From the NCBI RefSeq assembly GCF_000382065.1, contig NZ_KB907503.1, positions 1 through 64,000 of the forward strand: DNA of 64,000 nt, read 5' to 3'. The translations under genes and the position numbers were made by a program. The notes under the pieces are model-generated. The model was not told where the DNA came from, searched no databases, and saw only the letters and a list, made by a program, of their open reading frames with translations. This document shows, one piece after another, positions 29,341 through 38,286 of the stretch; position 1 is the stretch's first letter, and each line of letters opens with the position of its first letter. This stretch comes from Stenotrophomonas hibiscicola ATCC 19867 (lineage in GTDB: Bacteria > Pseudomonadota > Gammaproteobacteria > Xanthomonadales > Xanthomonadaceae).

Positions 29341-29363
29341 GTAGTGCCGGCCGCTGGCCGGCA
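29341..29363. repeat. REP palindrome
   Basis: GTAG-headed GCCGGCC/GGCCGGC palindrome between the tRNA terminator and the rpsI terminator. Confidence 0.7.
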
Positions 29364-29391
29364 ACCACGAAATGCCTGACTCCAAAACGAC

Positions 29392-29417
29392 AAAAGCCCG
29401 GCCGAAGCCGGGCTTTT
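29392..29417 (-). terminator. Intrinsic terminator of rplM-rpsI
   Basis: AAAAGCCCGGC and GCCGGGCTTTT flank a CGAA loop about 50 bp beyond the rpsI stop. Read on the minus strand the stem is followed by TTTTGTCGTTTT. Confidence 0.8.
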
Positions 29418-29466
29418 GCTTTTCCATCCAGCGGGCCCCCGAAGGAGCCCAACCAGGCGCAGCAGA

Positions 29467-29859
29467 TCAGCGCTTGGAGAACTGGGTGGCGCGGCGGGCC
29501 TTGTGCAGACCGACCTTCTTACGCTCGACTTCGCGGGCGTCGCGGGTCATGAAGCCAGCCTTGCGCAGCTCGGACTTCAGGCTTTCGTCGTACTCGACCA
29601 GCGCACGGGCGATACCCAGACGGATCGCACCGGCCTGGCCGGTGGTGCCGCCGCCAGCGGCGGTGACCAGGATGTCGAAGCTTTCGGTGTTCTTGGTCAG
29701 CTCGAGCGGCTGGCGCACGATCATGCGCGCGGTCTCACGACCGAAGAACTCGTCCAGCGGACGACCATTGACGGTGATGTTGCCCGAACCCTTGCGCAGG
29801 AACACGCGAGCGGTGGAGGACTTGCGGCGGCCAGTGCCGTAGTTTTGAGTGATAGCCAT
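29467..29859 (-). CDS. rpsI: 30S ribosomal protein S9
   Basis: A 130-residue protein with the uS9 signature [19 protein letters not shown] at the N-terminus, [19 protein letters not shown] in the centre, and the basic tail ending RRATQFSKR that reaches into the decoding centre. It follows rplM by 2 bp on the same strand, the usual operon. A strong intrinsic terminator lies downstream. Confidence 0.98.
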   Translation of the reverse strand: MAITQNYGTGRRKSSTARVFLRKGSGNITVNGRPLDEFFGRETARMIVRQPLELTKNTESFDILVTAAGGGTTGQAGAIRLGIARALVEYDESLKSELRKAGFMTRDAREVERKKVGLHKARRATQFSKR

Positions 29860-29861
29860 GA

Positions 29862-30290
29862 TTAGATATCCAGAACCTGCGGCTGCTGTGCGGCGTGCGG
29901 ATGCTCAGTGCCGGCGTAGACCTTGAGCTTGCGGTACATCTGGCGACCCAGCGGGCCCTTCGGCAGCATGCCCTTGACGGCGATCTCGATCACGCGCTCC
30001 GGGTGGCGCTCCAGCGCCTGGGCCAGGGACTCGGTCTTCAGGTTGCCGATGTAACCGGTGAAACGGTGATACATCTTGTCCTGCAGCTTCTTGCCGGTGA
30101 CGGCAATCTTTTCTGCATTGATGACGACCAGGTAGTCGCCGGTATCAACGTGCGGGGTGTAGACCGGCTTGTGCTTGCCACGCAGACGGCGGGCCAGCTC
30201 GGTGGCGAGACGGCCCAGGGTCTTGCCCTCGGCGTCGACGAGGTACCAGTCGCGCTGGACGGTCTCGTTCTTGGCAGTGAAAGTGCTCAT
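29862..30290 (-). CDS. rplM: 50S ribosomal protein L13
   Basis: A 142-residue uL13 protein beginning [20 protein letters not shown]. It contains the [17 protein letters not shown] and [32 protein letters not shown] blocks and the C-terminal [17 protein letters not shown]. It is first in the rplM-rpsI operon. A good sigma70-type promoter lies about 90 bp upstream, leaving a leader of about 85 nt that could hold the autoregulatory site known for L13 in enterobacteria. That last point is inference. Confidence 0.98.
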   Translation of the reverse strand: MSTFTAKNETVQRDWYLVDAEGKTLGRLATELARRLRGKHKPVYTPHVDTGDYLVVINAEKIAVTGKKLQDKMYHRFTGYIGNLKTESLAQALERHPERVIEIAVKGMLPKGPLGRQMYRKLKVYAGTEHPHAAQQPQVLDI

Positions 30291-30381
30291 GAAGAACTCT
30301 AGGTTAGGTCGGGCTCATTGCGGCGAAAGGCTCGCCGGAACTCTGCCACGCGTTGTGAAAAGGTGAAGCGCAAGAGGCGGG

Positions 30382-30410
30382 ATTGTACTGGCCTTGCCAG
30401 CCACTTGCAA
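30382..30410 (-). promoter_or_regulatory. Promoter of rplM-rpsI
   Basis: On the minus strand TTGCAA (30405-30410) and TACAAT (30382-30387) are separated by exactly 17 bp. The position fits the rplM start at 30290 with a short 5' leader. The divergent coq7 gene starts at 30489. Confidence 0.7.
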
Positions 30411-30488
30411 GTGGACCGTCAGGCCGGGTTGGCACGGACGCAGGGCCGGGCGAGAATCGGGGGGACTTCCGCCCCACCGCGTACTGCC

Positions 30489-31133
30489 ATGACCGTGCTC
30501 CGCCAGACCACCCCGCTGGACCACCTGCTGACCGAGGCGCAGCGCGCCCTGGACACGGTGTTCGGCAACCCACCGGCGGCCCGCCCCTACCCGGCTGCGG
30601 AGACCGACGAGCCCGGCATGGGCAGCGCCGAGCGCCGCCATGCCGCCGGCCTGATGCGGATCAACCACGTCGGCGAAGTCTGTGCGCAGGGCCTGTATTT
30701 CGGCCAGGCCGCCGTGGCCCGCGACCCGGCCACGCGTGAACACCTGCTGGAAGCGGCCCAGGAAGAGACCGACCATCTGGCCTGGTGTGCCACCCGGCTG
30801 GCCGAACTGGACAGCCGTCCCAGCCTGTTCAACCCGCTGTGGTACGCCGGCAGCTATACCATCGGTACGCTGGCCGGGCTGCGCGGTGACGGCTGGAACC
30901 TCGGCTTCGTGGTCGAGACCGAGCGCCAAGTGGAGGCCCACCTGGACGAGCATCTGGTCGACCTGCCGCCCGGCGACCTGCGCAGCCGCGCGGTCATCCA
31001 GGTGATGAAGGAGGACGAGGCCCGCCATGCCGAGCACGCCGAGCAGGCCGGCGCACGCCGCCTTCCGTTCCCGATTCCGGGCGCGATGGCACTGGCCTCC
31101 AGGGTGATGAAGACCATCGCCTACCGCATTTGA
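30489..31133 (+). CDS. coq7: 3-demethoxyubiquinol 3-hydroxylase Coq7
   Basis: A 214-residue di-iron hydroxylase of ubiquinone synthesis. Iron-binding carboxylates and histidines appear in the two-fold repeat pattern: [12 protein letters not shown] with EETDHLAW, and [15 protein letters not shown] with [10 protein letters not shown]. The N-terminal extension contains [21 protein letters not shown], common in beta/gammaproteobacterial members. The ATG at 30489 is preferred over 30318, whose extra 57 codons run antisense to the rplM promoter region. It performs the last hydroxylation of the ring at the inner membrane. Confidence 0.94.
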   Translation: MTVLRQTTPLDHLLTEAQRALDTVFGNPPAARPYPAAETDEPGMGSAERRHAAGLMRINHVGEVCAQGLYFGQAAVARDPATREHLLEAAQEETDHLAWCATRLAELDSRPSLFNPLWYAGSYTIGTLAGLRGDGWNLGFVVETERQVEAHLDEHLVDLPPGDLRSRAVIQVMKEDEARHAEHAEQAGARRLPFPIPGAMALASRVMKTIAYRI

Positions 31134-31139
31134 AGGGTC

Positions 31140-31213
31140 GCCCGCACCAACGGTGCGGGCCTACCAGGAGGTGCGGGGGGGGCCGACGGTGGGGCCCGAC
31201 CGTTGGTCGGGCC
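31140..31213. repeat. Two short palindromes downstream of coq7
   Basis: GCCCGCACC/GGTGCGGGC (31140-31160) and GGCCCGACC/GGTCGGGCC (31193-31213) each form a tight stem with a 3-nt loop. They lie between the convergent coq7 and sugE genes and may terminate both. Confidence 0.6.
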
Positions 31214-31218
31214 ATCAA

Positions 31219-31539
31219 TCAGTTGGGCGAGACCAGCTTCAGGCCGATCACGCCGGCCACGATCAGGCCCACGCAGGCCAGGCGGGCCGGCGACGCACTG
31301 TCGTTGAACAGATAGATGCCCAGCACCGCCACGCCCATGGCACCGATGCCGGTCCAGATCGCATAGGCCGTGCCGACCGGGATGCTCTTCATCGCCTGGC
31401 TCATCAGGTACAGGCTGATCAGGGCGGACACCACCGTGGCAACGGTGGGCAGGGGTTTGCTGAAGCCTTCGGAGTACTTCATTCCGAGGGCGAAACCGAT
31501 CTCGAACAGGCCGGCCAGCAGCAGGTAGATCCAGGGCAT
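31219..31539 (-). CDS. sugE: SugE/Gdx-type small multidrug resistance transporter
   Basis: A 106-residue four-helix SMR protein. It begins MPWIYLLLAGLFEIGFALGMKYSEGF, with the essential membrane Glu in LFEIGFA, and continues with VGTAYAIWTGIGAMGVAVLGI. These features fit the Gdx subtype, which exports guanidinium and some quaternary ammonium compounds, better than the EmrE subtype. The ATG at 31539 has AAGGAG about 10 nt upstream. A hairpin with a T-rich tail sits immediately upstream and could either end speD transcription or act as an attenuator for this gene. Confidence 0.85.
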   Translation of the reverse strand: MPWIYLLLAGLFEIGFALGMKYSEGFSKPLPTVATVVSALISLYLMSQAMKSIPVGTAYAIWTGIGAMGVAVLGIYLFNDSASPARLACVGLIVAGVIGLKLVSPN

Positions 31540-31564
31540 GGGTGGGGGCTCCTTACCTTTTGGG

Positions 31565-31603
31565 GAAAAAACGAAACGGCCCGGTGTTTTCACACCGGGC
31601 CGT
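31565..31603 (-). terminator. Intrinsic terminator between speD and sugE
   Basis: ACGGCCCGGTGT and ACACCGGGCCGT flank a 4-nt loop (GAAA on the minus strand), followed by TTTCGTTTTTT. It lies about 100 nt after the speD stop and 26 nt before the sugE start. It probably ends speD but is placed so that it could also control sugE. Confidence 0.8.
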
Positions 31604-31706
31604 GGGTCGGTACATCACCATGGAGCCAATCGCGCGTGCGACGCCAGTTCCACGGGGCGGGTCGTCCCGCCTGGGTGGCGATGCCTGCGGGCATCGCACA
31701 TGGGGC

Positions 31707-32501
31707 TTACTCGGACAGGTTCCGGCCGTGGAACAACTCTTCGATCTCGCGCTTGAGCAGCGCCTCGATCTTCATCCGCTCCTTGAACGACAGGTTCCTG
31801 GCCTTTTCCTCGAACAGGTACTGGTCCAGGTCGAAGTCCTTCAGGTGCATCTTCGTGTGGAAGATGTTTTCCTGGTAGACGTTGACGTCGAACATCTCGT
31901 AACGCGACTTGATGTTCTTGGCCAGGAAGTTCTGGATCGAGTTGATCTTGTGGTCGATGAAGTGCTTCTTGCCCTTCACATCACGGGTGAAGCCACGGAC
32001 GCGGTAGTCCATGATCACGATGTCCGATTCCAGGCTCTCGATCAGGTAGTTCAGGGCCTTCAGCGGGGAAATGACGCCACAGGTGGCCACGTCGATGTCC
32101 GCGCGGAACGTCGCGATACCTTCCTGCGGATGGGTCTCCGGGTAGGTATGGACCGTGATGTGGCTCTTGTCCATGTGCGCGACCACGGCGTCGGAGATCA
32201 GCTCCTTGCCGGCCAGCTTCTTGTCGATCACCGGTTCTTCGGAGATCAGGATGGTCACCGAGGCACCCTGCGGGTCGTAGTCCTGGCGGGCCACGTTCAG
32301 GATGTTGGCGCCGATGATCTCGGCGACATCGGTCAAGATCTGAGTCAGCCTGTCGGCGTTGTACTCTTCATCGATGTATTCAATGTAACGCTGACGCTCC
32401 TCTTCGGTGCGCGCGTAACACACGTCATAGATGTTGAAGCTCAGCGCCTTGGTGAGGTTGTTGAAACCCTGCAGCCTCAGGCGAGGCAACGGCTTGACCA
32501 C
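31707..32501 (-). CDS. speD: S-adenosylmethionine decarboxylase proenzyme (class 1A)
   Basis: A 264-residue pyruvoyl enzyme close to E. coli SpeD. The self-cleavage site is Lys-Ser113 within [16 protein letters not shown]; Ser113 becomes the pyruvoyl group of the alpha chain. The C-terminal half is nearly identical to the family core ([52 protein letters not shown]). It makes decarboxylated SAM for spermidine synthesis. Translation starts with GTG at 32501. It is divergent from clp, 149 bp away. No speE lies alongside. Confidence 0.95.
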   Translation of the reverse strand: MVKPLPRLRLQGFNNLTKALSFNIYDVCYARTEEERQRYIEYIDEEYNADRLTQILTDVAEIIGANILNVARQDYDPQGASVTILISEEPVIDKKLAGKELISDAVVAHMDKSHITVHTYPETHPQEGIATFRADIDVATCGVISPLKALNYLIESLESDIVIMDYRVRGFTRDVKGKKHFIDHKINSIQNFLAKNIKSRYEMFDVNVYQENIFHTKMHLKDFDLDQYLFEEKARNLSFKERMKIEALLKREIEELFHGRNLSE

Positions 32502-32650
32502 GGCGGTCGATTCCTGTGTAAGAAGGGAAAGGGGGAATTATGGGGCAAACTGCCCCCGGGGGGAACGTGAAGAGCGCTCACATCTGGCACACTGTTTGCC
32601 CTTAACAATTGCGCTGGTTAAGCTCCGCTATCGACCCCGTGAATCCGTTC

Positions 32651-33340
32651 ATGCGCAGAGGGAGCGCTCCTATCGTGTCAACCGTGCGCCTAGCTAGCAG
32701 TCCACTGGCCCTGGATATCGCCACAATCGATCGTTTCCTGGCGCACAGCCACAGGCGGCGATACCCCACCCGTACCGACGTCTTCCGGCCCGGGGACCCG
32801 GCGGGAACCCTGTATTACGTCATCAGCGGCTCGGTTTCGATCATGGCCGAGGAAGATGACGATCGCGAGCTGGTGCTGGGCTACTTTGGTGCCGGCGAAT
32901 TCGTCGGCGAGATGGGCCTGTTCGTCGAATCGGACCGCCGCGAGGTGATCCTGCGGACCCGTACCGCCTGCGAGCTGGCCGAAATCAGCTACGAGCGCCT
33001 GCATCAGCTGTTCCTCGGCCCGCTGTCGGCCGATGCCCCGCGCCTGCTGTATGCGCTGGGCCAGCAGATTTCCAAGCGCCTGCTCGACACCAGTCGCAAG
33101 GCCAGCCGCCTGGCATTCCTGGACGTGACCGACCGGATCGTGCGCACCCTGCACGACCTGGCGCAGGAACCGGAGGCGATGAGCCATCCGCAAGGCAGCC
33201 AGCTGCGTGTATCGCGGCAGGAGCTGGCGCGCCTGGTCGGCTGCTCGCGCGAGATGGCCGGCCGCGTGCTGAAGAAACTGCAGACCGACGGCCTGCTGCA
33301 TGCCCGCGGCAAGACCGTGGTGCTGTACGGCACCCGTTGA
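32651..33340 (+). CDS. clp: CRP-like global regulator Clp
   Basis: A 229-residue CRP/FNR regulator nearly identical in its core to Xanthomonas Clp: FLAHSHRRRYPTRTDVFRPGDPAGTLYYVISGSVSI, then FVGEMGLF, then a C-terminal helix-turn-helix VSRQELARLVGCSREMAGRVLKKLQ. In Xanthomonas, Clp binds DNA without cAMP and is inhibited by c-di-GMP, controlling exoenzymes and virulence. The ATG at 32651 gives the family length (230 residues in Xanthomonas); the first ~20 residues are variable. It is transcribed alone and divergently from speD. Confidence 0.93.
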   Translation: MRRGSAPIVSTVRLASSPLALDIATIDRFLAHSHRRRYPTRTDVFRPGDPAGTLYYVISGSVSIMAEEDDDRELVLGYFGAGEFVGEMGLFVESDRREVILRTRTACELAEISYERLHQLFLGPLSADAPRLLYALGQQISKRLLDTSRKASRLAFLDVTDRIVRTLHDLAQEPEAMSHPQGSQLRVSRQELARLVGCSREMAGRVLKKLQTDGLLHARGKTVVLYGTR

Positions 33341-33358
33341 CCGTTGAGCACCCGGTGG

Positions 33359-33378
33359 GTGCGGACCTTGGTCCGCAC
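33359..33378. repeat. Short palindrome downstream of clp
   Basis: GTGCGGACC/GGTCCGCAC around a 2-nt centre, placed 19 bp after the clp stop and 24 bp before the next gene. It is the same arm family as 14858-14879 and could act as a 3' stem-loop. Confidence 0.55.
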
Positions 33379-33402
33379 TCCCTGGCGCGCTAGGCTCGGT
33401 GC

Positions 33403-34164
33403 ATGGAGCTGAGCAGCGAATTCTGGTGGTTCATCCTCATCGGCCTGGGCGCACAGCTGGTGGACGGTGCATTGGGCATGGCGTTCGGCCTGGTGTCCTC
33501 GTCGGTGATGCTGAGCATGGGCCTGCCGCCGGCGCAGGTCAGCGCCAGCATCCACACCGCTGAAGTGTTCACCACGGGCGCCTCGGGGGTGTCGCACCTC
33601 GCAGCCGGAAATGTCGATAAGCGCCTGTTTCTGCGCCTGGCCCTGCCCGGCGCAGTGGGCGGCGCCCTGGGCGCGTACGTGCTCACGCAGCTCCCGGGCG
33701 AGATCATTCGGCCACTGATCTACCTGTACCTGCTGGTGCTGGCGATCATCATCCTGGCCCGCGCCGCTGGGCGCTGGATGCCCAAGGGCGAGATCCGCCG
33801 GGTGCCGGTGCTGGGCTTCTTCGCCGGCCTGCTCGACGCCAGCGGCGGCGGTGGCTGGGGGCCCATCGCCACGTCCACCCTGCTCGCCCGCGGCGGCCAG
33901 GCGCGCACCACCATCGGAACAGTCAACGCAGCCGAGTTCGTGGTCACGTTGACGGTGTCAGCGACCTTCCTGTTGTCGATGGGCGTGCAGCACCTGCAGA
34001 TCGTCGCCGGCCTGCTGATCGGCGGCATGATGGCCGCGCCGGTGGCGGCGATCCTGGTCAAGCGGGTGAAGGAGCGCTGGGTGCTGGTGGCCGTGGGCGT
34101 GCTGGTGCTGGGCATCAGCCTGTTCCAGATCGGCCACGCGGTTTACGGGCATCTGGGCCGCTGA
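33403..34164 (+). CDS. TauE/SafE family sulfite-type exporter
   Basis: A 253-residue inner-membrane protein with seven or eight hydrophobic helices. The family signature GLGAQLVDGALGMAFGLVSSSVML is at the N-terminus, and the second half repeats a similar motif (GFFAGLLDASGGGGWGPIATSTLLARG). Family members export sulfite, sulfoacetate or other organosulfur anions; the substrate here is not shown by context. The ATG at 33403 follows a short REP-like palindrome after clp. Confidence 0.85.
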   Translation: MELSSEFWWFILIGLGAQLVDGALGMAFGLVSSSVMLSMGLPPAQVSASIHTAEVFTTGASGVSHLAAGNVDKRLFLRLALPGAVGGALGAYVLTQLPGEIIRPLIYLYLLVLAIIILARAAGRWMPKGEIRRVPVLGFFAGLLDASGGGGWGPIATSTLLARGGQARTTIGTVNAAEFVVTLTVSATFLLSMGVQHLQIVAGLLIGGMMAAPVAAILVKRVKERWVLVAVGVLVLGISLFQIGHAVYGHLGR

Positions 34165-34170
34165 GCGCTT

Positions 34171-34230
34171 GCCGGGCATGGCCCGGCGCTACCCGCGCCT
34201 TTTCCGGTAGCGCCGGGCCATGCCCGGCGG
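34171..34230. repeat. Inverted pair of REP palindromes
   Basis: GCCGGGCATGGCCCGGC ending in CTAC (34171-34192) faces GTAG followed by CGCCGGGCCATGCCCGGCG (34207-34230). The 14-bp gap between the copies makes a head-to-head dimer that could fold into one long cruciform. Confidence 0.8.
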
Positions 34231-34248
34231 ATCATTCACCGTGAGATG

Positions 34249-34277
34249 GGGTCAGAGCCCCTTCGGGGATCTGACCC
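34249..34277. terminator. Bidirectional hairpin between TauE-type exporter and HAD gene
   Basis: GGGTCAGA pairs with TCTGACCC and an inner CCCC with GGGG around a TTC loop, with one G-A mismatch. It lies between convergent genes and has no T-run. The sequence has the look of a dispersed palindrome but occurs once here. Confidence 0.5.
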
Positions 34278-34282
34278 TTGGA

Positions 34283-34999
34283 TCAGGCCTTGTCGCCACC
34301 ACGGTCCACGCAGCCCCAGTTGAGGATGCGGGTGCCGGCGGGCAGCACGCGGCGGAAGAACGCCACCCGGCCCGGCTTCGGGTTCACCACCACCGGTGCC
34401 TTGGCCGCCAGCAGCAGCGGCAGGTCGGCGGTGCTGTCGGAGTAGGCGATATCAATATCGCCGTAGCCGCGCTCGCGCAGCATGCGCATTTTCTCTTCGT
34501 TGTGGCAGTGACGGGTTGGACCGACGCCGCCCAGCCGTGGGCCGACCTCGGTACCGATCACCGGCACATCCTGATGGGCCACGAAGGCCAGGATCGCGCG
34601 TGCAAGCTCCGGCGGCGCACCTGTGGCAACCACCACGCGGTCGCCCTTGGCCCGGTGCGCGGCGAACACCTCCAGCGCCTGCGGCAGCAGCTTGGCGCGC
34701 ATCTGCGCCTCGTTGCGCAGCACGTAGGCGTCGATCACCTTGTTGAAATCGCGCGCACGGTGCAGGCCGAAACTGCCGATCCACACGTAGACCGAAATGC
34801 CGGCACGACGGGTCGGCAGCAGCGCCACCATCGGCCCGGCGATCGGCGTGACCAGCAGCGCCGCCAGCATGCGCAACGGGTTGCGCTTGATCAGCGAGGC
34901 GAACAGATGGGTGCCCGAATCGCCGTCGTAGAGGGTGTGGTCGAAGTCGAAGACCACCAGCGGCGCATCCTCGCGCGGCGTCGGATAGTGCGTTTTCAT
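34283..34999 (-). CDS. HAD-superfamily IB phosphatase
   Basis: A 238-residue HAD hydrolase with nucleophile motif DFDHTL (Asp18, Asp20), a small helical cap with a short hydrophobic stretch ([18 protein letters not shown]), motif II in VVVATGA and motif IV in [14 protein letters not shown]. It belongs to the SerB-like IB group. Its start overlaps the trpC stop by 4 bp (ATGA), so it is translationally coupled to tryptophan synthesis genes. Whether it acts on a serine- or tryptophan-related phosphate is unknown; the hydrophobic cap may indicate membrane association. Confidence 0.85.
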   Translation of the reverse strand: MKTHYPTPREDAPLVVFDFDHTLYDGDSGTHLFASLIKRNPLRMLAALLVTPIAGPMVALLPTRRAGISVYVWIGSFGLHRARDFNKVIDAYVLRNEAQMRAKLLPQALEVFAAHRAKGDRVVVATGAPPELARAILAFVAHQDVPVIGTEVGPRLGGVGPTRHCHNEEKMRMLRERGYGDIDIAYSDSTADLPLLLAAKAPVVVNPKPGRVAFFRRVLPAGTRILNWGCVDRGGDKA

Positions 35000-35790
35000 G
35001 CCGCGAAGAATAGCTGACGCAGGCCCTCGCCCGGCTCTTCCACGCGCATGAAGGCCTCGCCCACCAGGAACGCGTGGATGCCGGCATCACGCATCAGCGC
35101 CACGTCCTGCGGCCCCAGGATGCCACTCTCGGTGACCAGCAGGCGGTCGCGCGGCACGGCCTGCTGCATGTCCAGCGTGGTCTGCAGCGACACCTCGAAG
35201 GTGCGCAGGTTGCGGTTGTTGATGCCGATCATCGGTGCCGGCACCTGCAGCGCACGCTCCAGTTCGTCGATGTCGTGCACTTCCACCAGCACGTCCATGC
35301 CCAGCGACAGCGCCAGTTCGGACAAGGTGGCCAGCTGGGTGTCGTCCAGCGCGGCCACGATCAGCAGGATGCAGTCGGCGCCCAGCACGCGCGCTTCGTA
35401 CACCTGGTAGGCGTCGATCACGAAGTCCTTGCGCAGCACCGGCAGCGTGCAGGCCTCGCGGGCCTGCTGCAGGTAGGCGTCGGCACCCTGGAAGAAGTCC
35501 ACGTCGGTCAGCACCGACAGGCAGCTGGCACCGCCGAATTCGTAGCTGACGGCGATGTCGGCCGGGCGGAAGTCCGGGCGGATCACACCCTTGGACGGGC
35601 TGGCCTTCTTCACCTCGGCGATCACCGCCGGGTCGCCATTGGCCACCGCCGCCTGCAGCGCGCGCACGAAGCCGCGTACCGGCGGGGCGCTGGCCGCGGC
35701 GGCCTGAAGCTCCTCGAGCGGGCGCTGGGCGCGGCGCTGGGCCACTTCTTCGGCCTTGCGGGCCAGGATCGTCTGCAGGATGTCGCTCAT
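34996..35790 (-). CDS. trpC: Indole-3-glycerol phosphate synthase
   Basis: A 264-residue TIM-barrel enzyme of tryptophan synthesis, monofunctional (no TrpF domain). Conserved blocks are [16 protein letters not shown] near residue 60, [44 protein letters not shown] and [12 protein letters not shown]. It closes the indole ring from CdRP. It lies 75 bp after trpD and overlaps the HAD gene. All genes from trpE down to the HAD gene share the minus strand. Confidence 0.97.
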   Translation of the reverse strand: MSDILQTILARKAEEVAQRRAQRPLEELQAAAASAPPVRGFVRALQAAVANGDPAVIAEVKKASPSKGVIRPDFRPADIAVSYEFGGASCLSVLTDVDFFQGADAYLQQAREACTLPVLRKDFVIDAYQVYEARVLGADCILLIVAALDDTQLATLSELALSLGMDVLVEVHDIDELERALQVPAPMIGINNRNLRTFEVSLQTTLDMQQAVPRDRLLVTESGILGPQDVALMRDAGIHAFLVGEAFMRVEEPGEGLRQLFFAA

Positions 35791-35865
35791 CGTCTTCGGG
35801 TCGGTGCGGGGGCGGTGAGGACGGCCATTATCGGGCCATCGACGGGGTCAGGCTGAACCGCGCGC

Positions 35866-36897
35866 TCAGGCAACCAGCGCGCGGGTGGTTTCAATGTACT
35901 GCTGCAGGCGCTGGCGGGCGCTGCCATTGGCGATGGCGGCACGGGCACGGGCCAGGCCATCGCCGATATCGCTGGCCACGCCGGCAACGTACAGGGCGGC
36001 ACCGGCATTGAGCGCCACGATGTCCAGCGCCGGGCCCGGCTCGTTGTCCAGCACCGCGCGCAGCATCTGGATGGACTGTTCCGGGCCGTCCACGCGCAGG
36101 TTGCGGCTGGCCGACATGGCGATGCCGAAGTCTTCCGGGTGGATCTCGTACTCGCGGACCTTGCCGTCGCGCAGCTCGCCCACCAGGGTGCCCGCCCCCA
36201 GCGAGATCTCGTCCATGTTGTCGCGGCCCCAGACCACCATCGCGCGCTCGGTGCCCAGTTCGCGCAGCACGCGGGCCTGGATGCCCACCAGATCGGGATG
36301 GAACACGCCCATCAGCACAGACGGCGCGCTGGCCGGATTGGTCAGCGGGCCGAGGATGTTGAAGATGGTGCGCACGCCCATCTCGCGGCGTACCGGCGCG
36401 ACCACCTTCATCGACGGATGATGGATCGGCGCGAACATGAAGCCGATGCCGGTCCGCTCGATGGCCGCGGCCACCTGATCCGGCTGCAGTTCGATCACCG
36501 CGCCCAGCGCTTCCAGCGCATCGGCACTGCCGGACTTGGACGACACGCTGCGGTTGCCATGCTTGGCCACGCGCGCGCCGGCGGCGGCCGCGACGAACAT
36601 CGAGCAGGTGGAGATGTTGAAGGTGTGCGAGCCATCGCCACCGGTACCGACGATATCAACCAGGTTGGAGGTATCGGCCACCGGCACTGGCCGGGCGAAT
36701 TCACGCATCACGGTGGCCGCCGCGGCGATTTCGTCCACGGTCTCCTTCTTCACGCGCAGGCCGGTGAGGATCGCGGCGGTCATCATCGGAGACACATCGC
36801 CGCGCATGATCTGCCGCATCAGGTCGACCATTTCGTCGAAGAAGATTTCGCGGTGCTCGATGGTGCGATGCAGGGCTTCCTGGGGGGAGAAGCTCAT
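35866..36897 (-). CDS. trpD: Anthranilate phosphoribosyltransferase
   Basis: A 343-residue enzyme transferring phosphoribosyl from PRPP to anthranilate. The PRPP loop is [18 protein letters not shown] (residues ~80-97), followed by [23 protein letters not shown] and the family block [46 protein letters not shown]-type motif appears as [10 protein letters not shown]. It is 16 bp after trpG, so the two are coupled. Confidence 0.97.
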   Translation of the reverse strand: MSFSPQEALHRTIEHREIFFDEMVDLMRQIMRGDVSPMMTAAILTGLRVKKETVDEIAAAATVMREFARPVPVADTSNLVDIVGTGGDGSHTFNISTCSMFVAAAAGARVAKHGNRSVSSKSGSADALEALGAVIELQPDQVAAAIERTGIGFMFAPIHHPSMKVVAPVRREMGVRTIFNILGPLTNPASAPSVLMGVFHPDLVGIQARVLRELGTERAMVVWGRDNMDEISLGAGTLVGELRDGKVREYEIHPEDFGIAMSASRNLRVDGPEQSIQMLRAVLDNEPGPALDIVALNAGAALYVAGVASDIGDGLARARAAIANGSARQRLQQYIETTRALVA

Positions 36898-36913
36898 GGG
36901 TATGCTCCTTGGA

Positions 36914-37501
36914 TCAGGCCGCCGGGCGCTGGAGGAAATTGCGCAGCAGCGCGTGGCCGTGTTCGGTGAGGATGGATTCGGGATGGAACTGGACGCCTTC
37001 CACCGGGAACTGGCGGTGGCGCAGGCCCATGATCTCTTCGATCGAGCCGTCCTCGTTCTCGGTCCAGGCGGTCACTTCCAGGCAGTCGGGCAGACTGTTC
37101 TTGTCCACCACCAGCGAGTGGTAGCGGGTGGCCTGGTAGCGGTCCGGCAGGCCGGCGAACACGCCCTTGCCTTCATGGCGGATCGGCGAGGTCTTGCCGT
37201 GCATGATGTTGCCGGCGCGGATGACGGTGCCGCCGTAGACCTGGCCGATGCCCTGGTGGCCCAGGCACACGCCGAGGATCGGCGTGGTCGGGCCCAGGCG
37301 TTCGATCAGCTCCAGCGAAACGCCCGCTTCGTTGGGGGTGCACGGGCCGGGCGAAATGACGATGCGCTCGGGCTTCTGCGCGGCGATCTCGTCCACGCTC
37401 ATCACATCGTTGCGCACCACCTTCACTTCGGCGCCCAGCGTCTGCAGGTACTGCACGAGGTTGTAGGTGAAGCTGTCGTAGTTGTCGATCATCCACAACA
37501 T
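36914..37501 (-). CDS. trpG: Anthranilate synthase glutamine amidotransferase component
   Basis: A 195-residue class I glutaminase. The catalytic triad is Cys79 in [11 protein letters not shown], and His173 and Glu175 in QFHPES. The N-terminus [19 protein letters not shown] is typical of TrpG/PabA. It supplies ammonia to TrpE and may also serve PabB, as seen in species with a single amidotransferase. It lies 2 bp after the SIMPL-domain gene and 16 bp before trpD. The gene for its partner TrpE is 2.9 kb upstream, separated by two unrelated genes. Confidence 0.96.
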   Translation of the reverse strand: MLWMIDNYDSFTYNLVQYLQTLGAEVKVVRNDVMSVDEIAAQKPERIVISPGPCTPNEAGVSLELIERLGPTTPILGVCLGHQGIGQVYGGTVIRAGNIMHGKTSPIRHEGKGVFAGLPDRYQATRYHSLVVDKNSLPDCLEVTAWTENEDGSIEEIMGLRHRQFPVEGVQFHPESILTEHGHALLRNFLQRPAA

Positions 37502-37503
37502 GG

Positions 37504-38286
37504 TCAGGTTCCGTCGCTTATCAGGAAAATGGCGTACACGTTTTCGATGTAGGTGATGGGGCCGGCTTCAATGGATTCGGGCTCAGCGGGCGCGGGCGCG
37601 GAGGCGGGCGCGTAGCTGCCGGTCACCGAGATCCTGTCGAGGTCCCCGCCGTCCTCGCCCTGCTGCGGCCATTGCCCGGCCCGGATGCCGTAGGCGAAGT
37701 CCGGCGCCACATCGGAGATGCTGTACAGGCCACGCACTCTTGTTCCATAGGCCTTGGCCAGGCCCTGCGCGGACTCGCGGGTCTGGGCCGCTGCCTCGCC
37801 CTTGAGTTCGCGGCGCAGCGTCACTTCGCCCGAATAGGTCGGCGCCAGGCTGCTCACCTGTACGTTCTCGTTGGCCTTCAACGCCCCCAGAACATCCTGC
37901 ATCGCCTTCACGCTGGCGAAGCTGGCACGCAGCTGGCGCGATACGCGGGTACCGATGAAGACCTGCCGGTTCTGCTCATAGCGCGTGGCCGGGCCGATCC
38001 GCAGGTTGTCCGCACGCACGCTGCCCTCCACCGCCTTGTGCTGCTTGAACAGTGCCAGCACGCGCGCCACGTTGTCCTGCACGCGGCGGCGCGCCGCGTC
38101 GGCATCCATGTCGGTCTCTTCGATGTTCAGCTGCAGGCCGAACCGATCGGGCATCACCGTGCGGGTACCCTGCCCCTTCACCAGCAGATGCGGCTGCGAG
38201 GGAATGGTATTGGCCTGCGCCCACGCAGACGGGGCCATCGTGGCCAGCAGCGACGACCACAGCAATGCGCTCAGCAGCTTCATCAT
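37504..38286 (-). CDS. SIMPL-domain (DUF541) periplasmic protein
   Basis: A 260-residue exported protein. A signal peptide ([23 protein letters not shown]) is followed by a SIMPL domain starting [37 protein letters not shown] and continuing with [21 protein letters not shown]. Oxidative-stress protein YggE is a known relative, but the biochemical role of the domain is unclear. It begins immediately after the acyltransferase stop and ends 2 bp before trpG, so it is a tightly packed guest within the tryptophan gene row. Confidence 0.88.
   Translation of the reverse strand: MMKLLSALLWSSLLATMAPSAWAQANTIPSQPHLLVKGQGTRTVMPDRFGLQLNIEETDMDADAARRRVQDNVARVLALFKQHKAVEGSVRADNLRIGPATRYEQNRQVFIGTRVSRQLRASFASVKAMQDVLGALKANENVQVSSLAPTYSGEVTLRRELKGEAAAQTRESAQGLAKAYGTRVRGLYSISDVAPDFAYGIRAGQWPQQGEDGGDLDRISVTGSYAPASAPAPAEPESIEAGPITYIENVYAIFLISDGT

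Noticed and set aside
32567..32581. GTGA-N7-TCAC dyad upstream of clp, like a CRP/Clp site
   Set aside because: The spacer is 7 bp, whereas CRP-type sites need 6 between the GTGA and TCAC halves, and the flanking T/A bases are only partly present.
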